Source: Actinomycetes bacterium
GTDB taxonomy: Bacteria > Actinomycetota > Acidimicrobiia > Acidimicrobiales > RAAP-2
NCBI GenBank assembly: GCA_021791615.1
Contig: JAJYWG010000314.1
Location: 28,831-92,830, forward strand
Length of the DNA: 64,000 bases
Reading direction: 5' to 3'
Both the position numbers and the translations under genes were made by a program. Shown here piece by piece: positions 35,818 to 44,458 of this stretch (within the stretch, counting starts at the first letter, position 1; each line of letters begins with the position of its first letter). A model generated the notes under the pieces. That model made no database searches and was not told the DNA's origin. It saw only the letters and a list, made by a program, of their open reading frames with translations.

Positions 35818-36305
35818 TGCAAGAGGTTCGAGCACGTCGATCCCGCATTCCCGACGCTCCGTCGATGCTGCAGTTGCCCGTCGGTGGTCGCGCTGCGATC
35901 GAGCCCGTGCGCAGCCACCCGTTGCTCCAGACGATGCACGAGGATTGGATCCGTGTGCACCAGGATTCCCCGGCAGCTCGGAGCACGCGGCAGGGCTGGC
36001 GCAGCGCTGTCGATCGTCACGTCGCCGAGGTTGCCAGGCAGAGCCTCGGGACCGACGTAGAGAGCAACCGCCTGCTCATCGGTGACGTGATCCGGGCCGC
36101 CGATGCCCTCGCCGAGCACTGCGACGACCTCGGCCGCCGCCTGATGGACCTCGAGGCACTCGTGGAAGACGTCGTACGGGTCGTCAGCGAAGACGTCACG
36201 CGGCTCACTGCCATGCTGATCGGTGCCACTGAAGACGCTGCCGGGTCGTCACCGGCGGGCGCCCCGGATCAAGCCGCGCCCCAGACGCCCGGTGGGAATG
36301 GGTGA
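35784..36305 (+). CDS. Small soluble helical protein of unknown function in glycan operon
   Basis: A 173-residue protein I do not recognise. It starts at a GTG overlapping the end of the GT2 gene by 34 nt, with GAGG about 8 nt upstream. It is almost wholly helical: a central segment with HPLLQTMHEDWIRVHQDSPA, then a long amphipathic stretch LLIGDVIRAADALAEHCDDL, and a Pro/Ala/Gly-rich tail. No membrane helix or signal peptide is present. Its stop overlaps the next gene by 4 nt. Tight coupling on both sides suggests a helper or scaffold for the flanking glycosyltransferases, by inference only. Confidence 0.75.
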   Translation: MEELAHEPRELMQEVRARRSRIPDAPSMLQLPVGGRAAIEPVRSHPLLQTMHEDWIRVHQDSPAARSTRQGWRSAVDRHVAEVARQSLGTDVESNRLLIGDVIRAADALAEHCDDLGRRLMDLEALVEDVVRVVSEDVTRLTAMLIGATEDAAGSSPAGAPDQAAPQTPGGNG

Positions 36306-37369
36306 CCCCAGGGGAAGTGCGTCTCGCGCTATTGAGCCGGGACTGGGAGCGGCCGGGGAGCGAGGGGGGGTTCGTCGCTCGGAGCCTGGCGGGAGCGCTC
36401 TCTCGGATCGCCCAGATCGATGTGCTCGTCCCTGGCGCCCCGGGACGGGTGCGACCAGACGGTGCGTTCGACCTCCGACCGATCGGCGGGGATGCGGGTG
36501 GATGGCCCGACGAAGCCCGGTCCCGTTGGCCTGACGCCGACGCCCCGAATCTGGTGATCGTCGACGCCGCAGACGCCGGAGCGTGCGCCATGGCACACCA
36601 GCTCGCCCCCGCGGCGGCATTGGTCCAGTTCGGTCCGGGAGATCCGAGCGCACCGAGTGGCTCGGTGGCCGACGTCCACCATCTCGGCGTCTCGCATGCT
36701 CCAAGTGCGATTTCCGCCTACCTCCACCAGGTCGGGCTCCACGTGCCGATCAACCCGATGGCTGCCGAGCGCCGGCACAATGCGCTCGGCGAGACCGGTT
36801 TCATCTTGGTCCTCACCGACCGTTACCCCGCCTCCGCAGCCGTGCGCGGGAGCCGGGGCGGCCAACCCGAGACATCGACCGATGACCAGCCGACCGCAGC
36901 CGCCGCATGGCTCATCGCGCGCTTCGCGTCGCGTCTGGTCGTCGTCGTGGAGGACGCCGTGGCTTGGGTGTGGGGCTCTCGCTCGCTGCGAGGACGCCTG
37001 GAGCTGCACACCCGCACCGACTTGCTCCGATTCATAGCCCACGCTCACCTTGTCGTGGACCTGCGGCCGGGCGCGTACATCGCGCGTGAGTGCGTCGAGT
37101 CCCTTCGATTCGGAGTCCCTTTCGTCGCCCCCGACGGGACGGCGGCAGCCCAGCTCGCCGCGGCCGGCGGAGGTCTGTGGTACCGAGACGTCGGCGAGCT
37201 GTTGGAGGCGGTGGCGCTTCTCCATGAACCTTTCCGGCGCGACGCTCTCGGTGCGCGCGGCCGGGCGATCGCGGACGCTCAGTACGGGGATCCCCAAGGG
37301 TTCGTCACCCGGGTCGCCCGAGCCATGGACCGGATCCGCTCGACACCGTCGCCGGTGGGACCACCGTGA
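36302..37369 (+). CDS. GT4-like glycosyltransferase, divergent
   Basis: A 355-residue protein with GT-B features but weak motifs. The N-terminus EVRLALLSRDWERPGSEGGFVAR resembles the start of GT4 enzymes, and the C-terminal half has ELHTRTDLLRFIAHAHLVVDLRPGAYIARECVESLRFGVPFVAPDG, in the position of the donor-binding loop, where RECVESLRFG replaces the usual EGFG-type sequence. Activity may therefore differ or be lost. The GTG start overlaps the previous stop by 4 nt (GTGA) and its own stop overlaps the YfhO-like gene by 4 nt. Confidence 0.7.
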   Translation: MTPGEVRLALLSRDWERPGSEGGFVARSLAGALSRIAQIDVLVPGAPGRVRPDGAFDLRPIGGDAGGWPDEARSRWPDADAPNLVIVDAADAGACAMAHQLAPAAALVQFGPGDPSAPSGSVADVHHLGVSHAPSAISAYLHQVGLHVPINPMAAERRHNALGETGFILVLTDRYPASAAVRGSRGGQPETSTDDQPTAAAAWLIARFASRLVVVVEDAVAWVWGSRSLRGRLELHTRTDLLRFIAHAHLVVDLRPGAYIARECVESLRFGVPFVAPDGTAAAQLAAAGGGLWYRDVGELLEAVALLHEPFRRDALGARGRAIADAQYGDPQGFVTRVARAMDRIRSTPSPVGPP

Positions 37370-40104
37370 CGCCGTCGCATCGAGCCGTGTCCAGCCGCTG
37401 GAGGACGCTCGATGCCTTCGTCATCATCGCCGTCGTTGCCGGCGCATCGCTCCCCTACCTCATCGGCATCGTCACCGCCGGCGTCCTCGGCTACAACAGC
37501 GGTCTCGCGACGATCTCCCTCGGGGGCATGCTCGGCTACCACGTGGGGCTTCCCTGGCTCGATCCGAACGTCGGCTTCGTGAGCCAGGCCCTCGGGCATC
37601 TTTCGGCGATGGAAATCCTCCACGGGCACATCGGCTGGTGGAACCCCTACGAGGGTGTGGGTGTCCCGCTGGTCGGCGAGGGTCAGAGCGCCGCGCTGTT
37701 CCCCCTCACCCCGCTCCTGGCGTTGGCCAACGGCCAGGTCTACTTCCACGTCGTGCTCGAAGTGATCGCCGCAGTCGCCACCCAGCGGCTCCTCCGGGAG
37801 ATGGGGATGTCTCGATGGGTGAGCCTGGTGGGCGGAATCGTGTTCGGGTTGAATGGGACCTTCGCGTGGCTCACCAACGCCGCGTTCAACCCGGTGGCCT
37901 TCCTCCCCGTCATCCTCTGGGGGGTCGAACGAGCCCGAAACCGGAGCATGCGCGACGGCTGGAGTGGGTGGGCCCTCATCGCCGCGGGGTTGGCCCTGTC
38001 GGTCTATGCCGGATTTCCCGAGACGGCGTACATCGACGGAGTGCTCGCCGTCTTCTGGGTGCTCGTTCGTTTCATCCAGCAGCCGGCGGGCCGGCGGGTC
38101 TCCTTCGCTGCGACGGTCGCGGTGGGAAGTGTGATCGGGCTCGCCGTCTCCGCGCCGTTCTTTGTCGCGTTCGCCGCAGCGACCTCTCACGCCGACATCG
38201 GAGGCCACGCCGGGGTCTTCGCTACCGCCCACCTCCCTACTCCGGCCGTGAGCACGCTGGGGCTCCCCTACCTCTTCGGCCCGCTCTCGGGTTTCAACGC
38301 CTCGGTGCACGGCACGACGCTGAGCGCGTTGTGGGGCGACGTGGGAGGTTTCGTCACGGCCGCGCTCGTGACCGTTGCGATGCTCGGGCTGCTCGCCGGG
38401 CGCGACCGGGGACTGCGCGCCCTGCTCCTCGCATGGATCGGCGTTGCGCTGGCGAAATCGTTCGGGGTCGGACCCGTGGTGAGCGCGGTGAACCATCTAC
38501 CCGGGATCTCGTCGACCGCGTTCTCGCGCTACGCGCCACCGAGCTGGGAGATGGCGTTCGTCGTCCTGGCCGCGCTCGGACTCGAACGGGTGGGCGAGGG
38601 GACGTCGGCGTCGGTGCGGGTCCGCACTGCGGTAGCGGTGGCAGCAATCGCCTCTTTGCTCGCCATCGGTGCTGAGCTCCTGGCGGCCAACGGCATGCTC
38701 GAGGCCCTCGACAAGAAAGCGGGCTTCGCCCCGTACCCGGTCGAAGCTGCGGTGTGGGCCTTGGTCACCGTGCTCATCCTCGCAGTCGTGGGCCTGTCGG
38801 CGCGCCCGCGCGTTGCTCGCTGGGGAATGGGGGCAGTGCTCGTGCTGGACGCGACGATCATGTTCATGGTGCCCGAGCTCTCCGCACCCAAGCAGATCCC
38901 CGTGGACCTTGCCCCCGTCACCTTCCTCCAAGAGCATCTCGCTCTCTCCCGCTTTGCCACGCTGGGACCGATCGTCCCCAACTACGGCTCGTACTTCGGC
39001 ATCGCCGAGGTCAACCTCCACGACTTGCCGATCCCCGGCAACTGGGCCAACTTCGTCCAGCACGACCTCGAGTCCAACGAGCGTCCTCAGCAGTTCGACG
39101 GGGTAACCTCTCTCAAAGCGACAGGACCGACCCCTCTCCAAGAGCTTCGCCGCAACCTCACCGCCTACGAGTCCGTCGGGGTGAAGTACGTGGTCGCCCC
39201 CGCCGGGTGGTACGACCTTCCCGGACGACTGGTCTTCCGCGGCCGGCGAGCATGGATCTGGCAGCTCCCCTCGCCGACGTCGTACTACACGGTGCTCGGC
39301 GGATCGTGCACGTTCACGGCGACGACCTACGACTCGTTCCGTGCATCATGCTCGCGCCCGTCGGAGGTGGTCCGAGCCGAGCTGGACCTCCCAGGGTGGA
39401 CGGCGACCGACAACGGAACCCCACTCCCCATCGCCGCCAGCGGGCCGCTCTTCTCGGCCGTCAGGCTCCCCGCCGGCAGCTCGGATGTGAGCTATACCTA
39501 CCAGCCACCGCATCTCGGCATCGCAACCGATGCAGCGATGGGCGGTGCCGGCCTGGCTCTTGTCATGTCTGCAGTGCCGTTCGTCGCGCTTCGGCGTAGG
39601 CGCGGTTCTCGGGGGAAGCACGCGCGAGGGGCCCGGAGCAGTGTCGGACGCAGGGACGGGGGCGGTATGAACCTGAGCACAGGGTTGGCCGGGTCCCGGC
39701 TCCTCTCCGCGCCACCCCCGATCTACCGGCCTCCGGTGCCGCCATCGCTCCAGACACCTCACCACCAGGTGCCGGCACCTCGAGCGAGATGGTCCGCAGG
39801 CAGCACCGGGCACCCCCCGAGCACGCCCGACGGAGCACACTCAGGCAACGGCAACGGCGCGCTGGCCCGCAACGGCAACGGCAACGGCACGCACTCAGGC
39901 AACGGCAACGGCGCGCTGGCCCGCAACGGCAACGGCAACGGCACGCACTCAGGCAACGGCGCGCTGGCCCGCAACGGCAACGGCACGCACTCCCGCAACG
40001 GCAACGGCAACGGCAACAGCGGTCGTCCCGGCCCCGAGAGCGCAGCGGACAGCGCTCGAGGGAGACCAGCTCGCCGTCTGGTCTCACGGTCTGTCGTCAC
40101 CTGA
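37366..40104 (+). CDS. YfhO-like polytopic membrane protein (putative GT-C transferase) with NGNG-repeat tail
   Basis: A 912-residue membrane protein of the YfhO family. About twelve membrane helices run from residue 16 to about 520, with the first extracytoplasmic loop holding HIGWWNPYEGVGVPLVGEG. An extracytoplasmic domain with the YfhO-type end DLPGWTATDNGTPLPI is followed by a last helix (about 725-745) and a cytosolic tail. YfhO proteins are linked to glycosylation of lipoteichoic acid or other lipid-linked glycans in Firmicutes (established for relatives). The tail of about 160 residues is basic then rich in Asn-Gly repeats. The GTG start overlaps the previous gene by 4 nt. It ends convergent with the next gene over a hairpin. 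Confidence 0.85.
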   Translation: MTPSHRAVSSRWRTLDAFVIIAVVAGASLPYLIGIVTAGVLGYNSGLATISLGGMLGYHVGLPWLDPNVGFVSQALGHLSAMEILHGHIGWWNPYEGVGVPLVGEGQSAALFPLTPLLALANGQVYFHVVLEVIAAVATQRLLREMGMSRWVSLVGGIVFGLNGTFAWLTNAAFNPVAFLPVILWGVERARNRSMRDGWSGWALIAAGLALSVYAGFPETAYIDGVLAVFWVLVRFIQQPAGRRVSFAATVAVGSVIGLAVSAPFFVAFAAATSHADIGGHAGVFATAHLPTPAVSTLGLPYLFGPLSGFNASVHGTTLSALWGDVGGFVTAALVTVAMLGLLAGRDRGLRALLLAWIGVALAKSFGVGPVVSAVNHLPGISSTAFSRYAPPSWEMAFVVLAALGLERVGEGTSASVRVRTAVAVAAIASLLAIGAELLAANGMLEALDKKAGFAPYPVEAAVWALVTVLILAVVGLSARPRVARWGMGAVLVLDATIMFMVPELSAPKQIPVDLAPVTFLQEHLALSRFATLGPIVPNYGSYFGIAEVNLHDLPIPGNWANFVQHDLESNERPQQFDGVTSLKATGPTPLQELRRNLTAYESVGVKYVVAPAGWYDLPGRLVFRGRRAWIWQLPSPTSYYTVLGGSCTFTATTYDSFRASCSRPSEVVRAELDLPGWTATDNGTPLPIAASGPLFSAVRLPAGSSDVSYTYQPPHLGIATDAAMGGAGLALVMSAVPFVALRRRRGSRGKHARGARSSVGRRDGGGMNLSTGLAGSRLLSAPPPIYRPPVPPSLQTPHHQVPAPRARWSAGSTGHPPSTPDGAHSGNGNGALARNGNGNGTHSGNGNGALARNGNGNGTHSGNGALARNGNGTHSRNGNGNGNSGRPGPESAADSARGRPARRLVSRSVVT
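39847..40016. repeat. 54-bp in-frame repeat (2 perfect copies plus shortened third), NGNG tail
   Basis: A 54-bp unit made of aacggc blocks with gcgctggcccgc and acgcactcaggc inserts is repeated at 39847-39900 and 39901-39954 without mismatches, then in shortened form. It encodes NGNGALARNGNGNGTHSG in the C-tail of the YfhO-like protein. Confidence 0.93.
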
Positions 40105-40131
40105 GGAGACGCGGGCCGAGCGGTCCAAGGA

Positions 40132-40153
40132 GGGCGTAGCGGCGGCTGCGCCC
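40132..40153. terminator. Bidirectional hairpin terminator between convergent genes
   Basis: A 9-bp stem (GGGCGTAGC with GCTGCGCCC, one G-T wobble) and a 4-nt loop. It lies 27 nt past the YfhO-like stop and 7 nt from the stop of the minus-strand GT2 gene. Confidence 0.5.
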
Positions 40154-40160
40154 GGTGGGC

Positions 40161-42215
40161 TTATCGGTACGACACCCGCGGCGGCCAGGCCAGAGGCCAG
40201 GTCTCGTGAGCCAAGGAAAGGTTCGGATTGTACGCAGGGTCTCGCTCGATCACGTGGGCCCAACGCGTCTGGAGGTAGCGGATCTCCCGAGCGAAGCGCA
40301 CCGCGTTCTCTCCCTCGGACTCGCGAGGGGCTGTCACGCTCTCGTGGTGGGTGAGTCGGGAGAAAGGGGTCCACGCCACTCGCCACCCCGCCTCGCCGAG
40401 ACGCAGGCACAGGTCGACGTCGAGGTAGGCACCGGAGAGGTGCTCCCCGTCGAACCCCCCCACCGCTTCAAACGCCTCTCGCCGCACGACCATGCACGAG
40501 CGCGACACTGCCGAGAAGCACTGGGCGAGCATCGCCCGCCCGAAGTAGCCGGGCTCCAGTTTCCCGGACTTTCGGTGCACGTGACCAACCGTTCCGCCGA
40601 TCCCGAGCACCAGCCCGGCGTGCTCCACCGTCCCTTCGGGGTAGAGGAGCTTGGCACCGACTGCGCCGATACCGGGCTGGAGCAACAACCCGACCGTCTC
40701 CTCGAGCCAGTTGTCGCTCACAACTTCCACGTCGTCGTCGAGGAAGCACAAGACATCACCGGTCGCAACCTTGACGGCACCGTTCAACAGGTCTGCATCG
40801 GACCTGCCATCGCCCGGCTCGGTGATCCGTACGACGTCGATGTAGTCGCGGAAGAACGCTTGGATCTGCGGCCATTCTCCCCCGTCATCGATCGCGAGGA
40901 CCTCGAGATTCTCGTACACGGTCAACGCCCTGATGCTGTCGAGGCATCGGGCCAGCCGTTCACCCGAGCGTGGAAGCGCCACGATGCTTACTCTCGGCTT
41001 GCTATCCGGAAGCTTCCATTGCACACGGTTGAAACTGCTTGCGCCGATCGTCCACACCGATGCGGGGACGCTCATGCGTTCCAAGTGGTCGGCCACCGCA
41101 CGTCGAGCGGCGATCGCAGCGTAGGGCTTCGATGCCAATGACAAGGCCGTGGAGCCCGGATGGACGCGCCAGTGGTAGAGGACGTGCGGGACGTGCACCA
41201 CCTGGTCGGCTCGAACGTGCTCGACGACTCTCAGCACCAGGTCCCAGTCCTGGCTCCCCTCGTAGCCGGCGCGCCAGCCGCCCACTCGCTCGACCAGGTC
41301 GCGCCTGATGACGCACAGGTGTGAGAAGTAGTTCTGTCCGCAGAGCAGGATCGGGTCGAAGTCGGGCTTGAAGTAGGGAGTCGAACGAACCAGCTCGTCG
41401 TCGATGTGGTCCTCGTCGCTGTAGAGGATCGCGGGATCGCGATGTGCGTCGAGCGCGAGCACTGAGAGCGCCAGGGCATGCTCGGCCATGATGTCATCAT
41501 GATCGAACAGGGCAATCCATGTGCCTCTCGCCATCTCCAGCGCACTATTGGATGCCGCCGAGATGTGGCCGTTCTCCTCGCGGCGTTGGACGCGTATCCG
41601 TGGATCAGCGGACGCGTAGTCTTCGAGGACCTTGGAGATCCATCGGGCTGTTGAACAATCGTCCACCACACACAGTTCCCAGTTCGTGTAGATCTGGCTG
41701 CGGATCGAGTCGAGCGCCTGGCGGAGGTAGGTCTCGGGAGTGTTGAACACCGGCATGACCACGGACACCAACGGTTGGTAAGTGAGCGCGTCCAGGCGCC
41801 TCCTTATCGCAGCCCTCGCATCGTCGTCCATCCTGTCGTACAGCGCGACCCACGACGGATAGCGCCGGTCCTCGGGGTACCGCACAGTCTCGCCCGGCCC
41901 TCCCGCGGGCTCTGGAGCGGGAGCGTGGGGGGGGTGCGTCCTCGAGGTGCTTGTCTGGATGCCAGCTCGCTGGCGGAGATAGCTGAGTGCCCGCCTCAGA
42001 CGTCCCCTGGGAGGCTGCCCGCCGCTCTCCACATCGTCGGGACCGCGTCCGTACGCGGTTTCGGCGAGTCGCGAGGTCGCCACCGCCTCGAGCTCGGAGA
42101 TCCGGGCTGCCATCCACTCGGTCCCGCGGTTCTGGGCCTTCAGCAGCTCGACCTCGGCTGCCAGATCGAGGCACCGTCGGCAGGGGTCGGAGCGGGGCTC
42201 TTGGTGACAGGCCAT
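40161..42215 (-). CDS. Tandem double-domain GT2 glycosyltransferase
   Basis: A 684-residue protein with a CxxC-like N-terminus (MACHQEPRSDPCRRCLD), a short coiled coil, then two GT2 domains. The first begins VSVVMPVFNTPETYLRQALDS, with IALFDHDDIMAEHALAL as metal motif. The second begins RVSIVALPRSGERLARCLDS, with LCFLDDDVEVVSDNWLE and GAYLDVDLCLR. Such tandem enzymes often add alternating sugars in rhamnan or galactan-type polymers. The four N-terminal cysteines could bind metal, which is unusual for the family. The ATG at 42215 replaces a much longer open frame that would extend into the divergent gene. It is divergent from the GT2 at 42478 over 262 bp. Confidence 0.85.
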   Translation of the reverse strand: MACHQEPRSDPCRRCLDLAAEVELLKAQNRGTEWMAARISELEAVATSRLAETAYGRGPDDVESGGQPPRGRLRRALSYLRQRAGIQTSTSRTHPPHAPAPEPAGGPGETVRYPEDRRYPSWVALYDRMDDDARAAIRRRLDALTYQPLVSVVMPVFNTPETYLRQALDSIRSQIYTNWELCVVDDCSTARWISKVLEDYASADPRIRVQRREENGHISAASNSALEMARGTWIALFDHDDIMAEHALALSVLALDAHRDPAILYSDEDHIDDELVRSTPYFKPDFDPILLCGQNYFSHLCVIRRDLVERVGGWRAGYEGSQDWDLVLRVVEHVRADQVVHVPHVLYHWRVHPGSTALSLASKPYAAIAARRAVADHLERMSVPASVWTIGASSFNRVQWKLPDSKPRVSIVALPRSGERLARCLDSIRALTVYENLEVLAIDDGGEWPQIQAFFRDYIDVVRITEPGDGRSDADLLNGAVKVATGDVLCFLDDDVEVVSDNWLEETVGLLLQPGIGAVGAKLLYPEGTVEHAGLVLGIGGTVGHVHRKSGKLEPGYFGRAMLAQCFSAVSRSCMVVRREAFEAVGGFDGEHLSGAYLDVDLCLRLGEAGWRVAWTPFSRLTHHESVTAPRESEGENAVRFAREIRYLQTRWAHVIERDPAYNPNLSLAHETWPLAWPPRVSYR

Positions 42216-42477
42216 GCCAGCAGTGGAGCGGGCCTCTTTTCCGGCTCCACATGGCCCCGGCTCGCCTCCGGGCGCGGGAGTTGATGTCGTCAACGACAAT
42301 TCCCGTCCGGTGAGTCCAGCGCTGGGCTCGTCACGACTTTTGAGGCTATCAGGCGGCGGTGGGCGAGAGTGCTCCGTCGTCGCGGTGCGCGCAGTCCACG
42401 CCAACGGGTGGATGAGCGTAAAAGTCCGGAACCCAAGGAGGGCGTCTGCGATATTGTGCGCTCGGCGTGAACTCCAA

Positions 42478-43446
42478 ATGACCAGCCTCTCCCACGACGA
42501 CTCGAGTGGCTTCCAATCTCCGTCTCGAGCGACGTCCGACCTACCCTCGCTGCGCGTCCAAACCGTGCTGTACGGACACGATGCCCGAGATATCAATCGA
42601 TTCGTGCAGAGCATCGGTGCCGCAGTTGCCATGGCCCGGCGGCACGGGACCCTGGGCCAGGTGATCCTGGCGCTGGGGGACTCTTCACCGGCCCCTCTGG
42701 TGGATTCTGAAATGGAGACCCGGCATCGACGCGCCATCGCCACATCGGGCATCGACGGCTACGAGTACCTGTACTTCGACGAGAACCTCGGCTCGGCTGG
42801 GGGGCACAACGTCTTTCTCAGTCGCCTGGACATGGATCTCTCCCTCATCATCAATCCCGACGCATACGCCGATCCTGACCTGATTGTCGAGCTGACCTCG
42901 GCACTTCGGCATCGGAATGCAGGCATCGTCGAAGCCCGGCAGCTTCCGTTGGAGCACCCGAAGGAGTTCAACCGGGCAACCGGGGAGACCGCATGGGCTT
43001 CGGGAGCCTGCTTCCTCGTGCGGCGTGATGTCCTCTGTGCAATTGGCGGTTTCGACTCGGGCACGTTCTTTCTCTACTGCGACGACGTGGACTTCAGCTG
43101 GCGCGCCCGTCTCGCCGGATTTCTCGTCGTCTACCACCCGCCCGCCGCGGTGTACCACGACAAACGCCTCGACCGGGACGGGCAGGTGATGCCGACCGCA
43201 TCCGAGATGTACTTCTCAGCAGAGGCCGCTCTGATGATGGCCTGGAAGTACTCGCGTCCCGACCTCGCCGAGCAGTGGTGCCGCGACCTCCTCGCGAACG
43301 GACACGCAACACATCAGCGGGCGGTCGCCGAATTCCGCCGAAGAATGGAGTACGACGAGCTCCCGACGCCGCTCGACCCTGAGGGAACGGTCGCCGACTT
43401 CGTCGGTTACACCTATGGCTCCCACCGCTTCAAGTATGACGACTGA
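42478..43446 (+). CDS. GT2 family glycosyltransferase
   Basis: A 322-residue GT-A enzyme. SLRVQTVLYGHDARDINRFV opens the fold, then YFDENLGSAGGHNVFLSRL, the donor motif LIINPDAYADPDLIVEL, ASGACFLVRRDVLCAIGGFD and YCDDVDFSWRARLAGFLV. This pattern matches rhamnosyl and galactofuranosyl transferases of cell-wall polymers. The ATG at 42478 is the first in the frame that gives the standard N-terminus. The stop overlaps the next gene by 11 nt. The donor cannot be assigned. Confidence 0.88.
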   Translation: MTSLSHDDSSGFQSPSRATSDLPSLRVQTVLYGHDARDINRFVQSIGAAVAMARRHGTLGQVILALGDSSPAPLVDSEMETRHRRAIATSGIDGYEYLYFDENLGSAGGHNVFLSRLDMDLSLIINPDAYADPDLIVELTSALRHRNAGIVEARQLPLEHPKEFNRATGETAWASGACFLVRRDVLCAIGGFDSGTFFLYCDDVDFSWRARLAGFLVVYHPPAAVYHDKRLDRDGQVMPTASEMYFSAEAALMMAWKYSRPDLAEQWCRDLLANGHATHQRAVAEFRRRMEYDELPTPLDPEGTVADFVGYTYGSHRFKYDD

Positions 43447-44458
43447 ACCCCCTACAATACCGATAGACTCCGGTTTCGCACAGATGGGCGAGTATCCGCT
43501 CACCGTGCTCGTCTGCCCCGACGCAGACGGCCCGACGGGACTGCACGACACGCTTCTCTCACTCGCTGCTCAGATCACACAGAATTTTGGCTTTGCTCTC
43601 TTGGCGCCGGCGGGATCGGACGGCATTGTCCGGCAGTTGCAAGCAATGATCACAGGATTTGAGAGGTCATTTTCTCGCCGGGCACGAGTGGTCGCAGGCT
43701 GGTCAGGCCCGTTGACGAGTGCCGTCTTGTCGCTCGGCAGCGAGCAGCAGCTCATAGGACCCCGCACAACCGGCCAGTACGTCGCCATCATGACTGCTGC
43801 GGACCTGGCGTTCGCCCACTGGACCTCTTCGATCATGGACGCGGCCGCGACTCGGCCGGGTTGCGTCGTCCATTGCGCCGTCGCCGAGCAGCCCTGCGAG
43901 GTGGCGAGGACGGACAAGTACCCGGTGTACACCAGTGTCGGCCGGCCGAAAGTCCCGTGGGGTACCCAGTTCGACCTCGTCGACTTCGTCGCCAACGGTC
44001 CACGATGCGAGCCGTGCTCGGCCTTTGCGATGCCGGTCCACGCGATCAGCTCGTTGCCCGAGCGAGTCGAAGGGCCGTCGTCCCTTTCAGACGAAGAACG
44101 ACTCTGGCGGATCGTCTCTACCGTCGCTCTCCTGGGTGAGGTTGTCGACGTGGACGAAGTGCTGCAGCTTCGTCGGCACGAGACTCGAGGCTCGGATTGT
44201 GACGGTCCCAACGCTCCCTCGAGCATTTCAGGAGCGGCTGCGGTGGACGGTTACCTCCGCGTACTCGACGGCCTCGGGCTTCTGGAACAAGGCAGCGCGC
44301 TCCATGCCCTCTTGGCCGAGGCGGGACAGGGCAACGAAGACGAACGCGCAGGCGCAGTTTCTGGATCGACACCGGCCCCCCGGGCCTCGACGAGACGCCG
44401 AGGGGGCCGGTCGCTCCGTGACATCAAGGCATTCGCGAAGCGGTCGCTCAGGCGATGA
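43436..44458 (+). CDS. Unrecognised protein in glycan operon, possible degenerate GT2
   Basis: A 340-residue protein. The N-terminal third (EYPLTVLVCPDADGPTGLHDTLLSL, then AAQITQNFGFALLAP) follows the GT-A strand-helix order. No metal-binding Asp motif is present: the corresponding place is QYVAIMTAADLAFAHWTSS. It may be an inactive glycosyltransferase or accessory subunit. The C-terminus is basic (RRRGGRSLRDIKAFAKRSLRR) and could touch the membrane. The ATG overlaps the previous stop and its stop overlaps the next start by 4 nt (GATGA), so stoichiometric expression with both neighbours is likely. Confidence 0.65.
   Translation: MTTEPPTIPIDSGFAQMGEYPLTVLVCPDADGPTGLHDTLLSLAAQITQNFGFALLAPAGSDGIVRQLQAMITGFERSFSRRARVVAGWSGPLTSAVLSLGSEQQLIGPRTTGQYVAIMTAADLAFAHWTSSIMDAAATRPGCVVHCAVAEQPCEVARTDKYPVYTSVGRPKVPWGTQFDLVDFVANGPRCEPCSAFAMPVHAISSLPERVEGPSSLSDEERLWRIVSTVALLGEVVDVDEVLQLRRHETRGSDCDGPNAPSSISGAAAVDGYLRVLDGLGLLEQGSALHALLAEAGQGNEDERAGAVSGSTPAPRASTRRRGGRSLRDIKAFAKRSLRR

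Noticed and set aside
40155..41141. 328-codon plus-strand frame opposite the tandem GT2
   Set aside because: Antisense shadow of a well-supported glycosyltransferase.
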